DNA from: Paenibacillus albidus
GTDB taxonomy: Bacteria > Bacillota > Bacilli > Paenibacillales > Paenibacillaceae
NCBI RefSeq assembly: GCF_014644435.1
Contig: NZ_BMKR01000007.1
Location: forward strand, 1-64,000
Direction of reading: 5' to 3'
DNA length: 64,000 bases
Position numbers and translations under genes: made by a program. Below, one piece after another: positions 42,679-51,622 of this stretch. Numbering within the stretch: the stretch's first letter is position 1; each line of letters begins with the position of its first letter. Under the pieces are notes generated by a model that was not told where the DNA came from, did no database searches, and saw nothing but the letters and a program-made list of their open reading frames with translations.

Positions 42679-43850
42679 CAGTAGCTCCCTGCTCCCAGGC
42701 TGCAGCCCACTTTGGGGGCCTGGCGCCCGAGCACGCGGTAATAAATATCTTCATATTGATTAGTAATGGCGTCATTACAGAAATCTTTACACGACCGGTG
42801 AAGGCAGGCCTCTCTGAATTCTGCCGTCATCTTGTCATCGGACAACAGTTGCACGGCATATTTGGCCATGGTTTCCGTATCTCCGATCGGGGCAAGGAAC
42901 CCCGTCTTGCCGTGCTGGATCAGCTCGGGAATTCCCCCTGCGAGCGAACCGATGGTTGGTACTCCGCAAGCCATTGCTTCCAGTGCTACCAGTCCAAAGC
43001 TTTCCTTCTCCGACGGAAGCAGCAGCAGGTCCGCCAATGAAATGACCTGTGCAATCTCATCCTGCTTACCAAGGAAGCGCACCTTGTCTTCGAGTCCCAT
43101 TTCGGCGATTTTTGCCTGGATTTTCGGAAGCTCCGGTCCTTCCCCGACCAGCAGCAGCCGCGAAGGCAGTTCCCGGCTTACCCGGGCAAACACTTCTACA
43201 ACATCACTGACTCTTTTAACCGGACGGAAGTTCGAGATGTGCATCAGAATCTTCTCGTCAGGCGTGGCAAAGTCGCCGCGCAGGTCGGACACATCCCGTG
43301 GATAATAGACGCGTTTGTCCACAAAGTTATAGGTAAGATCAATATCGCGTGTGATATCCAGCACTTTCCGGGTTTCATTGATAAGATCCTTTGATACTGC
43401 CGTCACGGCATCACTTTCATTAATTCCGAGCCGGATCAAATCTTTAAGTGATTCATCCTGGCCCAGCACCGTTATGTCCGTTCCATGCAGTGTAGTGACC
43501 ACCTTCATATCATTGCCCAGCATTTGTTTGGCCAGGAAAGCGCATACCGCATGCGGAACCGCGTAATGCACGTGCAGCAGATCTAGTTTCTGCATCTTGG
43601 CCACCTGGGCCATCTTGGTAGCCAGCGCCAAATCATAAGGAGGGTAGCGGAATACATAATAATCGTTGACCTCAACCTCATGATAAAAAATGTTCTTCTG
43701 AAACGTACCCAGCCGGAACGGGACACTGTGCGTAATAAAATGGACCTCATGGCCTTTTTCAGCCAGCAGCTTGCCCAGTTCAGTAGCCACTACACCCGAG
43801 CCGCCTAGAGACGGATAGCAGGTAATACCTATTTTTAACAACCGGTCCAT
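42678..43850 (-). CDS. bshA: Bacillithiol synthesis glycosyltransferase BshA
   Basis: 390 residues. A GT4 glycosyltransferase joining GlcNAc from UDP-GlcNAc to L-malate, the first step of bacillithiol synthesis. It has a GT-B fold with the N-terminal GGSGVVATELGKLLAEKGHEV, LLHVHYAVPHAV, and the C-terminal donor site (LLLVGEGPELP; EKESFGLVALEAMACGVPTIG). Bacillithiol is the main low-molecular-weight thiol in many Firmicutes. GGGGA lies upstream. It is coupled to cca. The partner bshB1 is one gene upstream, separated by a hydrolase gene. Confidence 0.96.
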   Translation of the reverse strand: MDRLLKIGITCYPSLGGSGVVATELGKLLAEKGHEVHFITHSVPFRLGTFQKNIFYHEVEVNDYYVFRYPPYDLALATKMAQVAKMQKLDLLHVHYAVPHAVCAFLAKQMLGNDMKVVTTLHGTDITVLGQDESLKDLIRLGINESDAVTAVSKDLINETRKVLDITRDIDLTYNFVDKRVYYPRDVSDLRGDFATPDEKILMHISNFRPVKRVSDVVEVFARVSRELPSRLLLVGEGPELPKIQAKIAEMGLEDKVRFLGKQDEIAQVISLADLLLLPSEKESFGLVALEAMACGVPTIGSLAGGIPELIQHGKTGFLAPIGDTETMAKYAVQLLSDDKMTAEFREACLHRSCKDFCNDAITNQYEDIYYRVLGRQAPKVGCSLGAGSY

Positions 43851-43943
43851 AGTTCCGTCCCCTTCTTATTTAACTATTGTCTATAACTGATATTACCCTT
43901 GCAGGTTATTTTCGACCGTCTCCAGAAATGAAAGAACCGCAGC

Positions 43944-44846
43944 TTACATCTGCTGAAGTCCCGGAGCTTCAATCGGAAAATGTCCGGCTCCCTCCAGGAT
44001 CACACATTCTTTCGCAGACCCCAGCCTGTTATAAAAAGGTTCGCTAAAAGCGATCGGCGTCATTGCGTCCTGCTCCGGATGCACCAGCAGCACAGGGCAG
44101 GTCTTGAAATCTTCAGGCTGGACCTCCGGCTGCATATTCAGAAAAGTCCGCAGTAACCTAAGCGGAATACGTGTTCCGGCTGCTGAGGGATCATTGATAA
44201 TCAGCCGGGTCAGATCCGTATTGTTGGAGATGAACTGCATACGGGACACGTGCTTCACCGAGATTTTGAAAGAGTCCAGAACTAAGGGTAACCTATCCAT
44301 TGCCAGTTTACCTAAGCGGCTGATGATCCGGTTGGGTGCAAGTTGATCCCGAACCTCAGGCCGGCTGGTATCCACAAACGTCGTGGCGATGAGTCCCTTC
44401 ACGCGTTTGTTTCGGGCAGCCGCATGATAAGCCAGCATTCCGCCAATACTGCTGCCGAGCAAAACGACCGGAATCCCGTCATGCGCATATTCACGGTCGA
44501 TCAGTTCGGCAATTAAATCAACCCATAGGGAATAATTCAAAGAATATGTAGAATGAGTCCGGCTTAACCCATACGGAGGCAAGTCGGGCGATACCACCTC
44601 ATAACCACAGCTTTGTAGCATCCCTGCATAAGGGGCAAGTAATCTGCCATAACCACCCGCACCATGTACCGAAATAATTTTGAGCCGGGCACCGGCTGCA
44701 GGCATCCGGTCCAGATGAATCTTCCCCCGCTCCCACTCCCACCACTCCTCAGTGGGCAGTCGTCCTTGCTTAAGCCTGATTTCTTCAGGAAAAAATCTCT
44801 GATACTGCTTCCAGTAGAGCAAAGAATCATTATAAGAATAGCACAT
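43944..44846 (-). CDS. Alpha/beta hydrolase inside the bacillithiol cluster
   Basis: 300 residues, typical of the fold. Nucleophile elbow LLGSSIGGM (serine in G-x-S-x-G form), acid in HPEQDAMTP and histidine in EGAGHFPIE complete the triad. An oxyanion segment ISVHGAGGYGRLL is seen near residue 60. No signal peptide. GAGGGCGG precedes the ATG. It lies between bshB1 (71 bases) and bshA (93 bases) on the same strand. Bacillus subtilis has no gene here. Substrate is unknown; a role with thiol conjugates is only a context guess. Confidence 0.87.
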   Translation of the reverse strand: MCYSYNDSLLYWKQYQRFFPEEIRLKQGRLPTEEWWEWERGKIHLDRMPAAGARLKIISVHGAGGYGRLLAPYAGMLQSCGYEVVSPDLPPYGLSRTHSTYSLNYSLWVDLIAELIDREYAHDGIPVVLLGSSIGGMLAYHAAARNKRVKGLIATTFVDTSRPEVRDQLAPNRIISRLGKLAMDRLPLVLDSFKISVKHVSRMQFISNNTDLTRLIINDPSAAGTRIPLRLLRTFLNMQPEVQPEDFKTCPVLLVHPEQDAMTPIAFSEPFYNRLGSAKECVILEGAGHFPIEAPGLQQM

Positions 44847-44917
44847 ATAGCCGCCCTCTCGAAGTTGCTGTCACATCCTTCTTTAGCGGCATCCCCGCAA
44901 AGAAGATACGGGGCCGC

Positions 44918-45631
44918 TCATTGCCCCCCGGAAGTACCAGCATTAAACAGGTCTACCCGATAGGGGAGCTTGGTTGCAAATGCTTCCGCATAAGGAATGA
45001 GCCGCCGCTGCCCGAGCAGCATGTCCCTGGAACGCACACGTTCGATATACCCTTCATTGAGGGGGGTAGAAACTACATCCTCGCCCGGTGCCTTCTCGAA
45101 TTGGGAGCGGTAGCAGGCAAGCGCCTGTTCCTTGAGACTGTACTGCTCGGTCACATCCACCATCAGATCGGTACGGCCCAAATCGTTAATGAAGTAAAAA
45201 TACAGCTGCTGGACAGCTACCGGGGGTTTGTCCGGCATATATTTGCGCAGCTTGGCATTAAACACCGCCTCTTCCACCAGCTTGCTGCAGGCAATATGAT
45301 CGGGATGGCGGTCTTCCCAATAAGGCGCAAACACGATGGCCGGAGAACAGCGGCGGATTTCCGCCGTGACCGCAGCCAAATGCGCTTCGGTCAGAAACAG
45401 CCCCCGGTCAGGTAAACCCAGATTGGTCCGCTCCACAGCGCCGAGCAGCTCTGCAGCCGCCTGCGCTTCCGCCTTGCGGCGTTCCACGGTTCCATTGGAA
45501 GACATCTCCGCAGCGGTCAAATCGCATAATCCAACCTTAAGTCCGGCGGCGGTATGTTTGGCAATGGTCCCTCCCATGCCGATCTCGGCATCATCCGCGT
45601 GAGCACCGAAAACAAGAATATCCAGCTTCAT
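44918..45631 (-). CDS. bshB1: Bacillithiol synthesis deacetylase BshB1
   Basis: 237 residues. A zinc-dependent LmbE-like deacetylase that removes the acetyl group from GlcNAc-malate. Metal ligands lie in the N-terminal AHADDAE and in HPDH of [19 protein letters not shown]. Length and sequence order are standard. Its start overlaps mgsA by 4 bases (ATGA). The cysteine-adding enzyme BshC is not in the window. Confidence 0.95.
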   Translation of the reverse strand: MKLDILVFGAHADDAEIGMGGTIAKHTAAGLKVGLCDLTAAEMSSNGTVERRKAEAQAAAELLGAVERTNLGLPDRGLFLTEAHLAAVTAEIRRCSPAIVFAPYWEDRHPDHIACSKLVEEAVFNAKLRKYMPDKPPVAVQQLYFYFINDLGRTDLMVDVTEQYSLKEQALACYRSQFEKAPGEDVVSTPLNEGYIERVRSRDMLLGQRRLIPYAEAFATKLPYRVDLFNAGTSGGQ

Positions 45632-46050
45632 TCGTCAACCCCGGGCTTGTACTTATGTACCAGTTCACGCCAGGCAAAGTCTCCGCGGTCAATCGCCTTC
45701 ACCAAAATTTCGGCTGTCGCAATATTGGTGGCCACCGGAATGCCATACACATCACATAGCCGGAGCAAAGCCGTGATATCCGGCTCATGCGGCTGCGCCA
45801 TCAGAGGATCACGGAGAAAAATAATCAAATCCAGTTCATCCTGGGCCACCATGGACCCGATTTGCTGGTCTCCGCCGAGCGGACCGGACATATACCGGTG
45901 AATATCAAGCTTGGTGACTTCCATGATCCGCTGCCCGGTTGTCCCGGTGGAATACAGGCTGTGCCCCACAAATACATGCTCATAAGCCGTTACGAAATTG
46001 ACCATTTCATCCTTTTTGCGGTCATGTGCGATAAATGCAATCTTCAACAT
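45628..46050 (-). CDS. mgsA: Methylglyoxal synthase (MgsA)
   Basis: 140 residues. Converts dihydroxyacetone phosphate to methylglyoxal, a bypass of lower glycolysis. Conserved features: [16 protein letters not shown], the phosphate-binding [17 protein letters not shown], and the catalytic aspartate in [17 protein letters not shown]. Follows dapB after 18 bases and overlaps bshB1. Placement beside bacillithiol genes makes sense because bacillithiol helps detoxify methylglyoxal. Confidence 0.96.
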   Translation of the reverse strand: MLKIAFIAHDRKKDEMVNFVTAYEHVFVGHSLYSTGTTGQRIMEVTKLDIHRYMSGPLGGDQQIGSMVAQDELDLIIFLRDPLMAQPHEPDITALLRLCDVYGIPVATNIATAEILVKAIDRGDFAWRELVHKYKPGVDE

Positions 46051-46068
46051 TAGGTGTCCCTCTCCCGT

Positions 46069-46872
46069 CTACTCTATAAAATGCTCAAAACCATATATTA
46101 AACCGGTATATTCCATGACCTTTTGCACACCCAGCTTGACTCCCGGCATATATCCGGCTCTTTCATAGGAATCATGACGGATTTTGAGCGACTGTCCATA
46201 CCCGCCAAAGATGACTTCCTCCTGGGCAAATACCCCCGGAAGACGGACGCTGTGAATCCGGAAGCCGTTATAATATCCCCCGCGCGACCCTTCGATAGTT
46301 TCTTCCTCCTTGGGATTGCCTTGACGGAGCTCTTCGCGGACCTCCGAGATCATCTCCGCCGTTTTGATCGCCGTACCCGATGGGGCATCCAGCTTCTGGT
46401 CGCCATGATATTCGATAATCTCCAAATGAGGGAAATACTTCGAGGCCTGAGCGGCGAATTTCATCATAAGAATGGCTCCGATGGAGAAATTGGGCGCAAT
46501 CAGGCCGCCAATCCCCTGATCCTGGCACTGCTTGTCCAGCTCCGTAATCTGCTCCGGAGTGAAACCTGTAGTGCCAATGACCGGACGCACCCCGTATTTG
46601 ATGGCCAGTGCGGTGTGTGCGTAGGCAAATTGCGGCGTAGTAAAATCAACCATTACATCCGCATTCCCGGCTGCCAGAGCAGCCTCCAGATCGGACGAAA
46701 CAATGACACCGGAATCCTGCAGGCCGACTAAGCGGCCTGCATCCGTCTCCTTTGCCGAACGGTCAATGGCTGCCGCCAGCACCAATTCCTCATCCTCAAG
46801 CACCAGCTTCAATACTTCCTTGCCCATTCTTCCGCCTGCACCGGCTACAATAACCCTGATCTTGTTGTTCAT
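46069..46872 (-). CDS. dapB: 4-hydroxy-tetrahydrodipicolinate reductase (DapB)
   Basis: 267 residues. Makes tetrahydrodipicolinate for lysine, diaminopimelate and (in spores) dipicolinate. A Rossmann fold with VAGAGGRMGKEVLKLV, DFTTPQ, GTTGFT and APNFSIGA; the catalytic region reads EYHGDQKLDAPSGTA. The family usually has His-His at this point; the first histidine and the lysine are kept, while the second histidine is glycine here. GAGGATG precedes the ATG. It heads the run dapB-mgsA-bshB1. Confidence 0.95.
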   Translation of the reverse strand: MNNKIRVIVAGAGGRMGKEVLKLVLEDEELVLAAAIDRSAKETDAGRLVGLQDSGVIVSSDLEAALAAGNADVMVDFTTPQFAYAHTALAIKYGVRPVIGTTGFTPEQITELDKQCQDQGIGGLIAPNFSIGAILMMKFAAQASKYFPHLEIIEYHGDQKLDAPSGTAIKTAEMISEVREELRQGNPKEEETIEGSRGGYYNGFRIHSVRLPGVFAQEEVIFGGYGQSLKIRHDSYERAGYMPGVKLGVQKVMEYTGLIYGFEHFIE

Positions 46873-46905
46873 ATAGATTCATCCTCGCTTTCACTGGTTC
46901 CATGA

Positions 46906-47427
46906 TTATTGCATATACGTTTGCAATGATTTTTGAAGGTCCTTCATCAATTGCCGCAGTCCGGCATCATCCGGATGCAAGGAAATTACCTCTTTTAAGG
47001 CAGCGATGGCCTGTAAATGTTCATTCATTCGGCTGTGCGCGATGGCCAGCCACACATATGCGTCACCATATAATGGATCGAGAGTGATCGCTTCCTGTAA
47101 CAAGGTTATGGGGTGATAGGGATTCTGCGCAGCTCCGTCCTCGACCTCCAGCAGGCGCTTGGCCTGCTGCACAAGCACCAGCGCCTGCAAATGCTGCAGA
47201 TGCAGCAGATACTCCGGTTTGTCTGGGTCCAGCCCTACGGCGGCAAGTGCGTGCTCGATCGCTTTTTCAAGCATACCGTTCCTGGCATAAGTGATGGAGC
47301 AGCGGTACCTGACCTCGGCATCGCCCGGACTTGCCGCTATGGCCGCCTCAAAACAAGTGATCGCCTCGGCAAAATCACTGCGCAGAATACACCGGTAAGC
47401 CTCTCTAACATAATCATTCGGACTCAT
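46906..47427 (-). CDS. TPR-repeat protein
   Basis: 173 residues from ATG 47427 (GAGGGTGGTG 7 bases upstream). About four tetratricopeptide units fill the chain (AYRCILRSDFAEAITCFEAAI; YARNGMLEKAIEHALAAVGL; ITLLQEAITLDPLYGDAYVW; HLQAIAALKEVISLHPDDAG). No signal or membrane segment. It lies between the MazG gene and dapB, with 33 bases to dapB, and is probably co-transcribed. The partner is unknown. Confidence 0.82.
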   Translation of the reverse strand: MSPNDYVREAYRCILRSDFAEAITCFEAAIAASPGDAEVRYRCSITYARNGMLEKAIEHALAAVGLDPDKPEYLLHLQHLQALVLVQQAKRLLEVEDGAAQNPYHPITLLQEAITLDPLYGDAYVWLAIAHSRMNEHLQAIAALKEVISLHPDDAGLRQLMKDLQKSLQTYMQ

Positions 47428-47485
47428 ATGAACACCACCCTCACGGCTGTAGCCGTTCGTTTGGTACAGCATATGATATCAATGC

Positions 47486-47815
47486 CTAATCGGTGTTAAT
47501 CTTCGTCCAGCGCCCGGCATCCCGGGTGTTGAACTTGTGCATGACTTTATCGTGTGCTTCCTGCAGATCAATGTCAAGCGAGTTGGCGAAGCAGACGGTG
47601 ATAAACAGAATGTCGCCCAGCTCCAGTTCTATGGAGTTCTCGGCCTCATCCAACTTCTTCGGTTTCTCGCCGAACTGATGATTCACTTCTCTCGCCAGCT
47701 CGCCTACTTCCTCGGACATCCGGGCCAGCATGGACAACGGACTGAAGTAACCTTCCTTAAACTGCGATATATAAGCATCTACTTCACGCTGGATGTCACC
47801 GAGACTTTTATTCAT
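47486..47815 (-). CDS. ypjD: MazG-like nucleotide pyrophosphohydrolase (YpjD)
   Basis: 109 residues, the size of single-domain MazG proteins. Hydrolyses nucleoside triphosphates to monophosphates. The metal-binding glutamates and aspartate are visible in MSEEVGELAREVNH and SIELELGDILFITVCFANSL. In Bacillus subtilis ypjD also precedes dapB, supporting the name. No ribosome site stronger than GGAAAAAT was seen directly upstream. Confidence 0.9.
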   Translation of the reverse strand: MNKSLGDIQREVDAYISQFKEGYFSPLSMLARMSEEVGELAREVNHQFGEKPKKLDEAENSIELELGDILFITVCFANSLDIDLQEAHDKVMHKFNTRDAGRWTKINTD

Positions 47816-48000
47816 ATTTTTCCAATTCGCCCCCTTGAATCATCTTGCCTTCTGTTTGCCCCTATGTTATCGTAAAGACGTTTTGAAGACAAATCTTTTT
47901 TCGTTTTTTTATGAAATGATGCAAAAAAGGGATACTAAAGCTGAAGCCGCAGATAACCTGCTGGGCGCGATAAGCCAGTATAATGAAAACGGGGGATTAC

Positions 48001-48870
48001 ATGAATTCATCCAAATTGTTTGCCATTAGCAAGACCGTAGCACCCATTATGCTGGGCACGGCAGTGTATGCCTTCGGGCTGCTCTATTTCATTATCCCCA
48101 ACCAGCTCATGGAAGGCGGGGTTACCGGAATTACCCTCCTGCTGAATTATGCTTTCAGCATTCCGATCTTCCTGACAACCCTGCTGCTTAATCTACCGCT
48201 GTTCCTGCTGGGCTGGAAAATCCTCGGTGCACGGCAAATCGCCTACACCGGCGTCGGAATCGGATCCTTATCCCTTTTCCTCTGGATCTTTGAACGAATG
48301 ATAGCGGCAGGCTGGATTGTACCGTTTACAACAGAGCATGATTTCATTCTTGCTTCATTATATGCAGGCGTTACGCTAGGCGCGGGCCTGGGCATCGTGT
48401 TCCGCTTTGGGGGCACGACAGGCGGTGTCGATATTGTCGCCAGAATTTGCGGCCGCAGCTTTGGCTGGAGTATGGGCCAGGTGATTCTGGCCATCGATAT
48501 TCTCATTATCGGCGCTTCCCTGTTTTATATCCCAAGGGAAAAAATCTTATATACACTGGTAGCCGTCTTCATTTCCTCACGGGTCATTGACTTCATCCAG
48601 GAAGGCGTGTATGCAGCCAAAGCCTTCACCATTATCAGTGATGAAGCCCCCAAGATCGCCGATCTGATCGGCGAGGAACTGGAACGCGGGGTCACCCTTA
48701 TTCCCGCTATCGGAGCCTATTCCAAACAGTCCAAATACATGGTCTACTGTGTGGTCTCCCGCCAGGAAATCCGCCGGCTGAGCCTGCTGGTCAAATCAGT
48801 CGACCCGAGGGCATTTATCATCATCAACGATGTCCACGATGTTCAGGGCGAAGGTTTCCGGGAAAGCTGA
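48001..48870 (+). CDS. YitT-family membrane protein (YpjC-like)
   Basis: 289 residues from ATG 48001, after CGGGGG. Five or six membrane helices in the first 190 residues (AVYAFGLLYFIIPNQLMEGG; IFLTTLLLNLPLFLLGWKIL; AGVTLGAGLGIVFRFGG), including the typical GGTTGGVDI motif, followed by a soluble DUF2179 domain (FTIISDEAPKIADLIGEEL). Function of the family is not established; a small-molecule or ion transport role is often assumed. In Bacillus ypjC lies between ypjB and ypjD; here the position is the same but the strand is reversed. Confidence 0.9.
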   Translation: MNSSKLFAISKTVAPIMLGTAVYAFGLLYFIIPNQLMEGGVTGITLLLNYAFSIPIFLTTLLLNLPLFLLGWKILGARQIAYTGVGIGSLSLFLWIFERMIAAGWIVPFTTEHDFILASLYAGVTLGAGLGIVFRFGGTTGGVDIVARICGRSFGWSMGQVILAIDILIIGASLFYIPREKILYTLVAVFISSRVIDFIQEGVYAAKAFTIISDEAPKIADLIGEELERGVTLIPAIGAYSKQSKYMVYCVVSRQEIRRLSLLVKSVDPRAFIIINDVHDVQGEGFRES

Positions 48871-48920
48871 GGGGCACACCTTATTTCTAACAGGCTGCCC
48901 CCATGGCCAAACAGTAAAAC

Positions 48921-48950
48921 AGCGATTCTCCAAATAACCGGAGAATCGCT
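48921..48950. terminator. Bidirectional hairpin after the YitT gene
   Basis: AGCGATTCTCC pairs with GGAGAATCGCT across an 8-base loop. T-richness is modest on both sides (GTTTTAC on the minus strand). The stem is almost the same as the terminator at 6030. Confidence 0.5.
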
Positions 48951-49019
48951 GCCACGGCTTGTGGAAACCTTCGTTAGCCCAAAGCACCTGCCGGATTTCA
49001 CACGGTGGGCACTCCCCGT

Positions 49020-49916
49020 CTATACTGCCTTCCATTCCTTGCTGTCACCGCGATACTTGCGGTACCCGGCATAACCGAGTGCTACGAGAATAAATGCCGC
49101 AGCCAGCATCCCCCAGCCGCTGTAGCCCTCAGGTGCCAGCGGTGTGGTCAAGGCAGGCTCATCCTTTTCTTTGCCGAACATCACCCGGGCGGCCTCCTGA
49201 CCGTAGGAGACCATTTCCAGCAGCTTAGCGCGTTCGCTGGGCTGTGAAGATTTCGGAATTCCGGCTGCATGAGACAACCAGGAATCAAAAACATTCACTA
49301 CATCCGGCTGCCGGGAAATAATCACAGCGGGACGAATCGTATTGTACCTGCTGTCCAGTCGGCTGAGTGCCGTCTGCCAGCCCTTCAGGTCATTGGCCGA
49401 AGCGCTTTGCTCCATCGCATTCAGATCTTCACGGATCAGCTTATAGTATTGAAGCCACATCGGCTGCCGGGGGTGGTTCAGGCTGTTAGCCGCCAGCCTC
49501 AGCTTCGCCGCTGCGGCTTCCCAGCGCTCCGGTGAGGACTGTACTGCAGATACCGCCGTCTTCACATCCATAATCACGCTCGAAAGTGCATTGATGCCTT
49601 CCACCGACGTTAACCCCTCAAACGAAGAAGACACAAAAATTCGCGAAACTTCATCCGTAGCTTGCCGGACCTTTGCCACATTTCCTTCCAGTACATAGCC
49701 ATATAAATCTTCAGCCGACTGTTCCAGCTGCTGCGCTCCGCTTTTGCCGCCGAGCACCACTGCCCCTTGGTCAGGGGCCTCAGCACTGCCCGGGGACGCT
49801 GGCTGACCGGAACTGCCGGAAGCAGCACCCTCGGCAGCCGACACTGCAGCCCCGGCCGTGCCGGCCAGCAGCCAGCCCAGCAGCAGAACCATAAACACAT
49901 AACCTATCCGCGGCAT
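49020..49916 (-). CDS. ypjB: YpjB-family sporulation-associated membrane protein
   Basis: 298 residues. A signal peptide (VFMVLLLGWLLAGTAGAAVSA), a low-complexity Ser/Gly/Ala stretch, a long helical external region (about 60-240) and a C-terminal membrane helix (GWGMLAAAFILVALGYAGY) with a basic tail. This is the layout of Bacillus YpjB, a protein linked to sporulation whose biochemical role is unknown. Located after ypjA, as in Bacillus. Confidence 0.85.
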   Translation of the reverse strand: MPRIGYVFMVLLLGWLLAGTAGAAVSAAEGAASGSSGQPASPGSAEAPDQGAVVLGGKSGAQQLEQSAEDLYGYVLEGNVAKVRQATDEVSRIFVSSSFEGLTSVEGINALSSVIMDVKTAVSAVQSSPERWEAAAAKLRLAANSLNHPRQPMWLQYYKLIREDLNAMEQSASANDLKGWQTALSRLDSRYNTIRPAVIISRQPDVVNVFDSWLSHAAGIPKSSQPSERAKLLEMVSYGQEAARVMFGKEKDEPALTTPLAPEGYSGWGMLAAAFILVALGYAGYRKYRGDSKEWKAV

Positions 49917-50002
49917 GAGACATCCCTCCTACCCTAAATGTATGGGCGGAGGACAAGGGATAGAACAGTTCATCAGAGCCATTCTGAAGGCCCTGGCCTC
50001 AA

Positions 50003-50620
50003 CTATAAACGTCTCTTTCTCCCCGTGAACAGCCAAGCGGCAGCGACGCTTGCAAAGGTCAGACCAAAGGTGAAGTATTGAACCTTAGTCACATGATTGC
50101 TCAGCTCTGCCGGCAGCCAGGGATAGATGCCGTAAGAATAATCCACCGTGTCATTCCACAGTGTCCAGATCAGGGCGAGCGGAATCATTTTCCGGTAGGA
50201 GAAAAGACCGGCATAGAGCAGCACCTCCACCGCCATTCCTGTATGGGAAATGACAAGCATCCAATCTTTCCAGCCCAGCACATCTCCTTGATATCCTCCG
50301 GCAAAGATGATCCCCACCGCCCAGATTCCATATTTCACCGAAGTTACAACCGCAAGCGCTTCGATTAATTCACGGATGATCCCAAAGGCCAACCCTTTGG
50401 GCGGATATAACATCAGCAGTAATGCCGCCGTGAAGAACAGACTCGCCGTCGGGCTGTCCGGGACAAATGGAAGCAGCCAGAGCGGATAATTCGCGGCAGT
50501 GTACTCCAGTTGATTGCCATACCATATGTACCCGTATACTGTACCGAGAAGATTCACAATAAACAACAGCCAGATGATTCCCCGGTGTTTAAACAATCTT
50601 TTCAACCTATGTTCCGTCAT
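50003..50620 (-). CDS. ypjA: YpjA-family membrane protein (DUF1405)
   Basis: 205 residues with about six hydrophobic segments, for example IIWLLFIVNLLGTVYGYIW, TASLFFTAALLLMLY and YFTFGLTFASVAAAWLF. The W-x-x-N-D/DY signature of the family is visible (LIWTLWNDTVDYSYGIYPWLP). Function unknown. It follows the qcr terminator and lies next to ypjB, the Bacillus order. Confidence 0.85.
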   Translation of the reverse strand: MTEHRLKRLFKHRGIIWLLFIVNLLGTVYGYIWYGNQLEYTAANYPLWLLPFVPDSPTASLFFTAALLLMLYPPKGLAFGIIRELIEALAVVTSVKYGIWAVGIIFAGGYQGDVLGWKDWMLVISHTGMAVEVLLYAGLFSYRKMIPLALIWTLWNDTVDYSYGIYPWLPAELSNHVTKVQYFTFGLTFASVAAAWLFTGRKRRL

Positions 50621-50672
50621 ACAGACTTTATACCCTCCCGATTAGGCCAGCTTGATCGTTGTAACATACAAA

Positions 50673-50698
50673 AACCTGACCGCATAGACGATCAGGTT
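50673..50698 (-). terminator. Intrinsic terminator of qcrABC
   Basis: AACCTGA pairs with TCAGGTT across a 12-base loop, and TTTTTG follows on the minus strand. It lies 16 bases past the qcrC stop. Confidence 0.8.
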
Positions 50699-50713
50699 CG
50701 CGTACTTTTTATT

Positions 50714-51592
50714 TTACTGTTCGCTTTTTTGTTTGGCAAGCCAGCCGGCCAGATCGTCAATATCCTGTTCGGTGAGACCTGCCCCCATAGCAGCGTCATG
50801 CATCGGAGGCATCTGCCCCGTGCCTTCATTTATAATAGTAAGGATTGCATTCTTGTCCAGCGTATCCCCGATCCCCCGGAGGGAAGGACCCGCCGCTCCC
50901 TTAAGATCGGTAGCGTGACAGCTTACACAGGTAGCCTGCTTGAACAAAGCCATTGCAGGGTCATCCTTATCCACGATGGCTATATCCTTGGTCTGCACGG
51001 CGCTCGTCGTCGGCAGCCCTTTGGCTCTGTTCTCTGCCGCCTTTTCTTCACGCTGCACATCTTCGGGAATTTGTCCCGTTTCGGCCATCTCATGTTTGTA
51101 TTCGGTCCAGGCGGTATTCGTTAAATACATTATAGCCGCCAGGGACAGAAACATTAGAGAAGAAGCGATCGGTCTGCGGTAAAAGCGCCGTTCTCTGCCC
51201 GTGTCTAAGAATGGAGCCAGAAGCAGCGCCCCGAAGGCTACCCCGGTTACCCCGAGAGTCCCCAGTACAATATAATCTCCGGAAGCATAAGGAAGCTTCA
51301 GGTATTGATACAGGAACAGGAAATACCAGTCCGGCATCGGTATAACGGTCGCGGCCGCATTTGCCGGGAAACCCAGCGGAGCAGGCTCTGAAATCGTCAG
51401 CACCAGTATGCCCACCAGCACTACTACACCGACCATCCATTCTTTTAACAAAAAGTTAGGGATAAATGCTTCGGATTTGCCAGGGTAGGCCGTATAATCC
51501 GGAGGCGTGATAAAACCATTGCCTCTGCGTACCCGCGAATCCCCGACAAATACGACTTTTTCTTTGGAGTTGTCTCCTTTTCCGTGTGCCAT
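50714..51592 (-). CDS. qcrC: Menaquinol:cytochrome c reductase, subunit IV/cytochrome c fusion (QcrC)
   Basis: 292 residues. The Bacillus-type fusion of a subunit-IV-like membrane part (three helices within the first 160 residues, including IPMPDWYFLFLYQYLKLP with the conserved P-D-W-Y) to a C-terminal cytochrome c domain. The haem is held by CVSCH, and the sixth ligand is probably the Met in GTGQMPPM. It is the last gene of qcrABC. It acts in the cytoplasmic membrane, passing electrons from menaquinol to cytochrome c. Confidence 0.95.
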   Translation of the reverse strand: MAHGKGDNSKEKVVFVGDSRVRRGNGFITPPDYTAYPGKSEAFIPNFLLKEWMVGVVVLVGILVLTISEPAPLGFPANAAATVIPMPDWYFLFLYQYLKLPYASGDYIVLGTLGVTGVAFGALLLAPFLDTGRERRFYRRPIASSLMFLSLAAIMYLTNTAWTEYKHEMAETGQIPEDVQREEKAAENRAKGLPTTSAVQTKDIAIVDKDDPAMALFKQATCVSCHATDLKGAAGPSLRGIGDTLDKNAILTIINEGTGQMPPMHDAAMGAGLTEQDIDDLAGWLAKQKSEQ

Positions 51593-51622
51593 CCATACTC
51601 CTCCTCTCTGACTTAAGTTGAC

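Noticed and set aside
47979..47984. TATAAT as promoter of the YitT gene
   Set aside because: It is only 17 bases before the start codon and has no -35, so a transcript from it would begin at the ribosome site.
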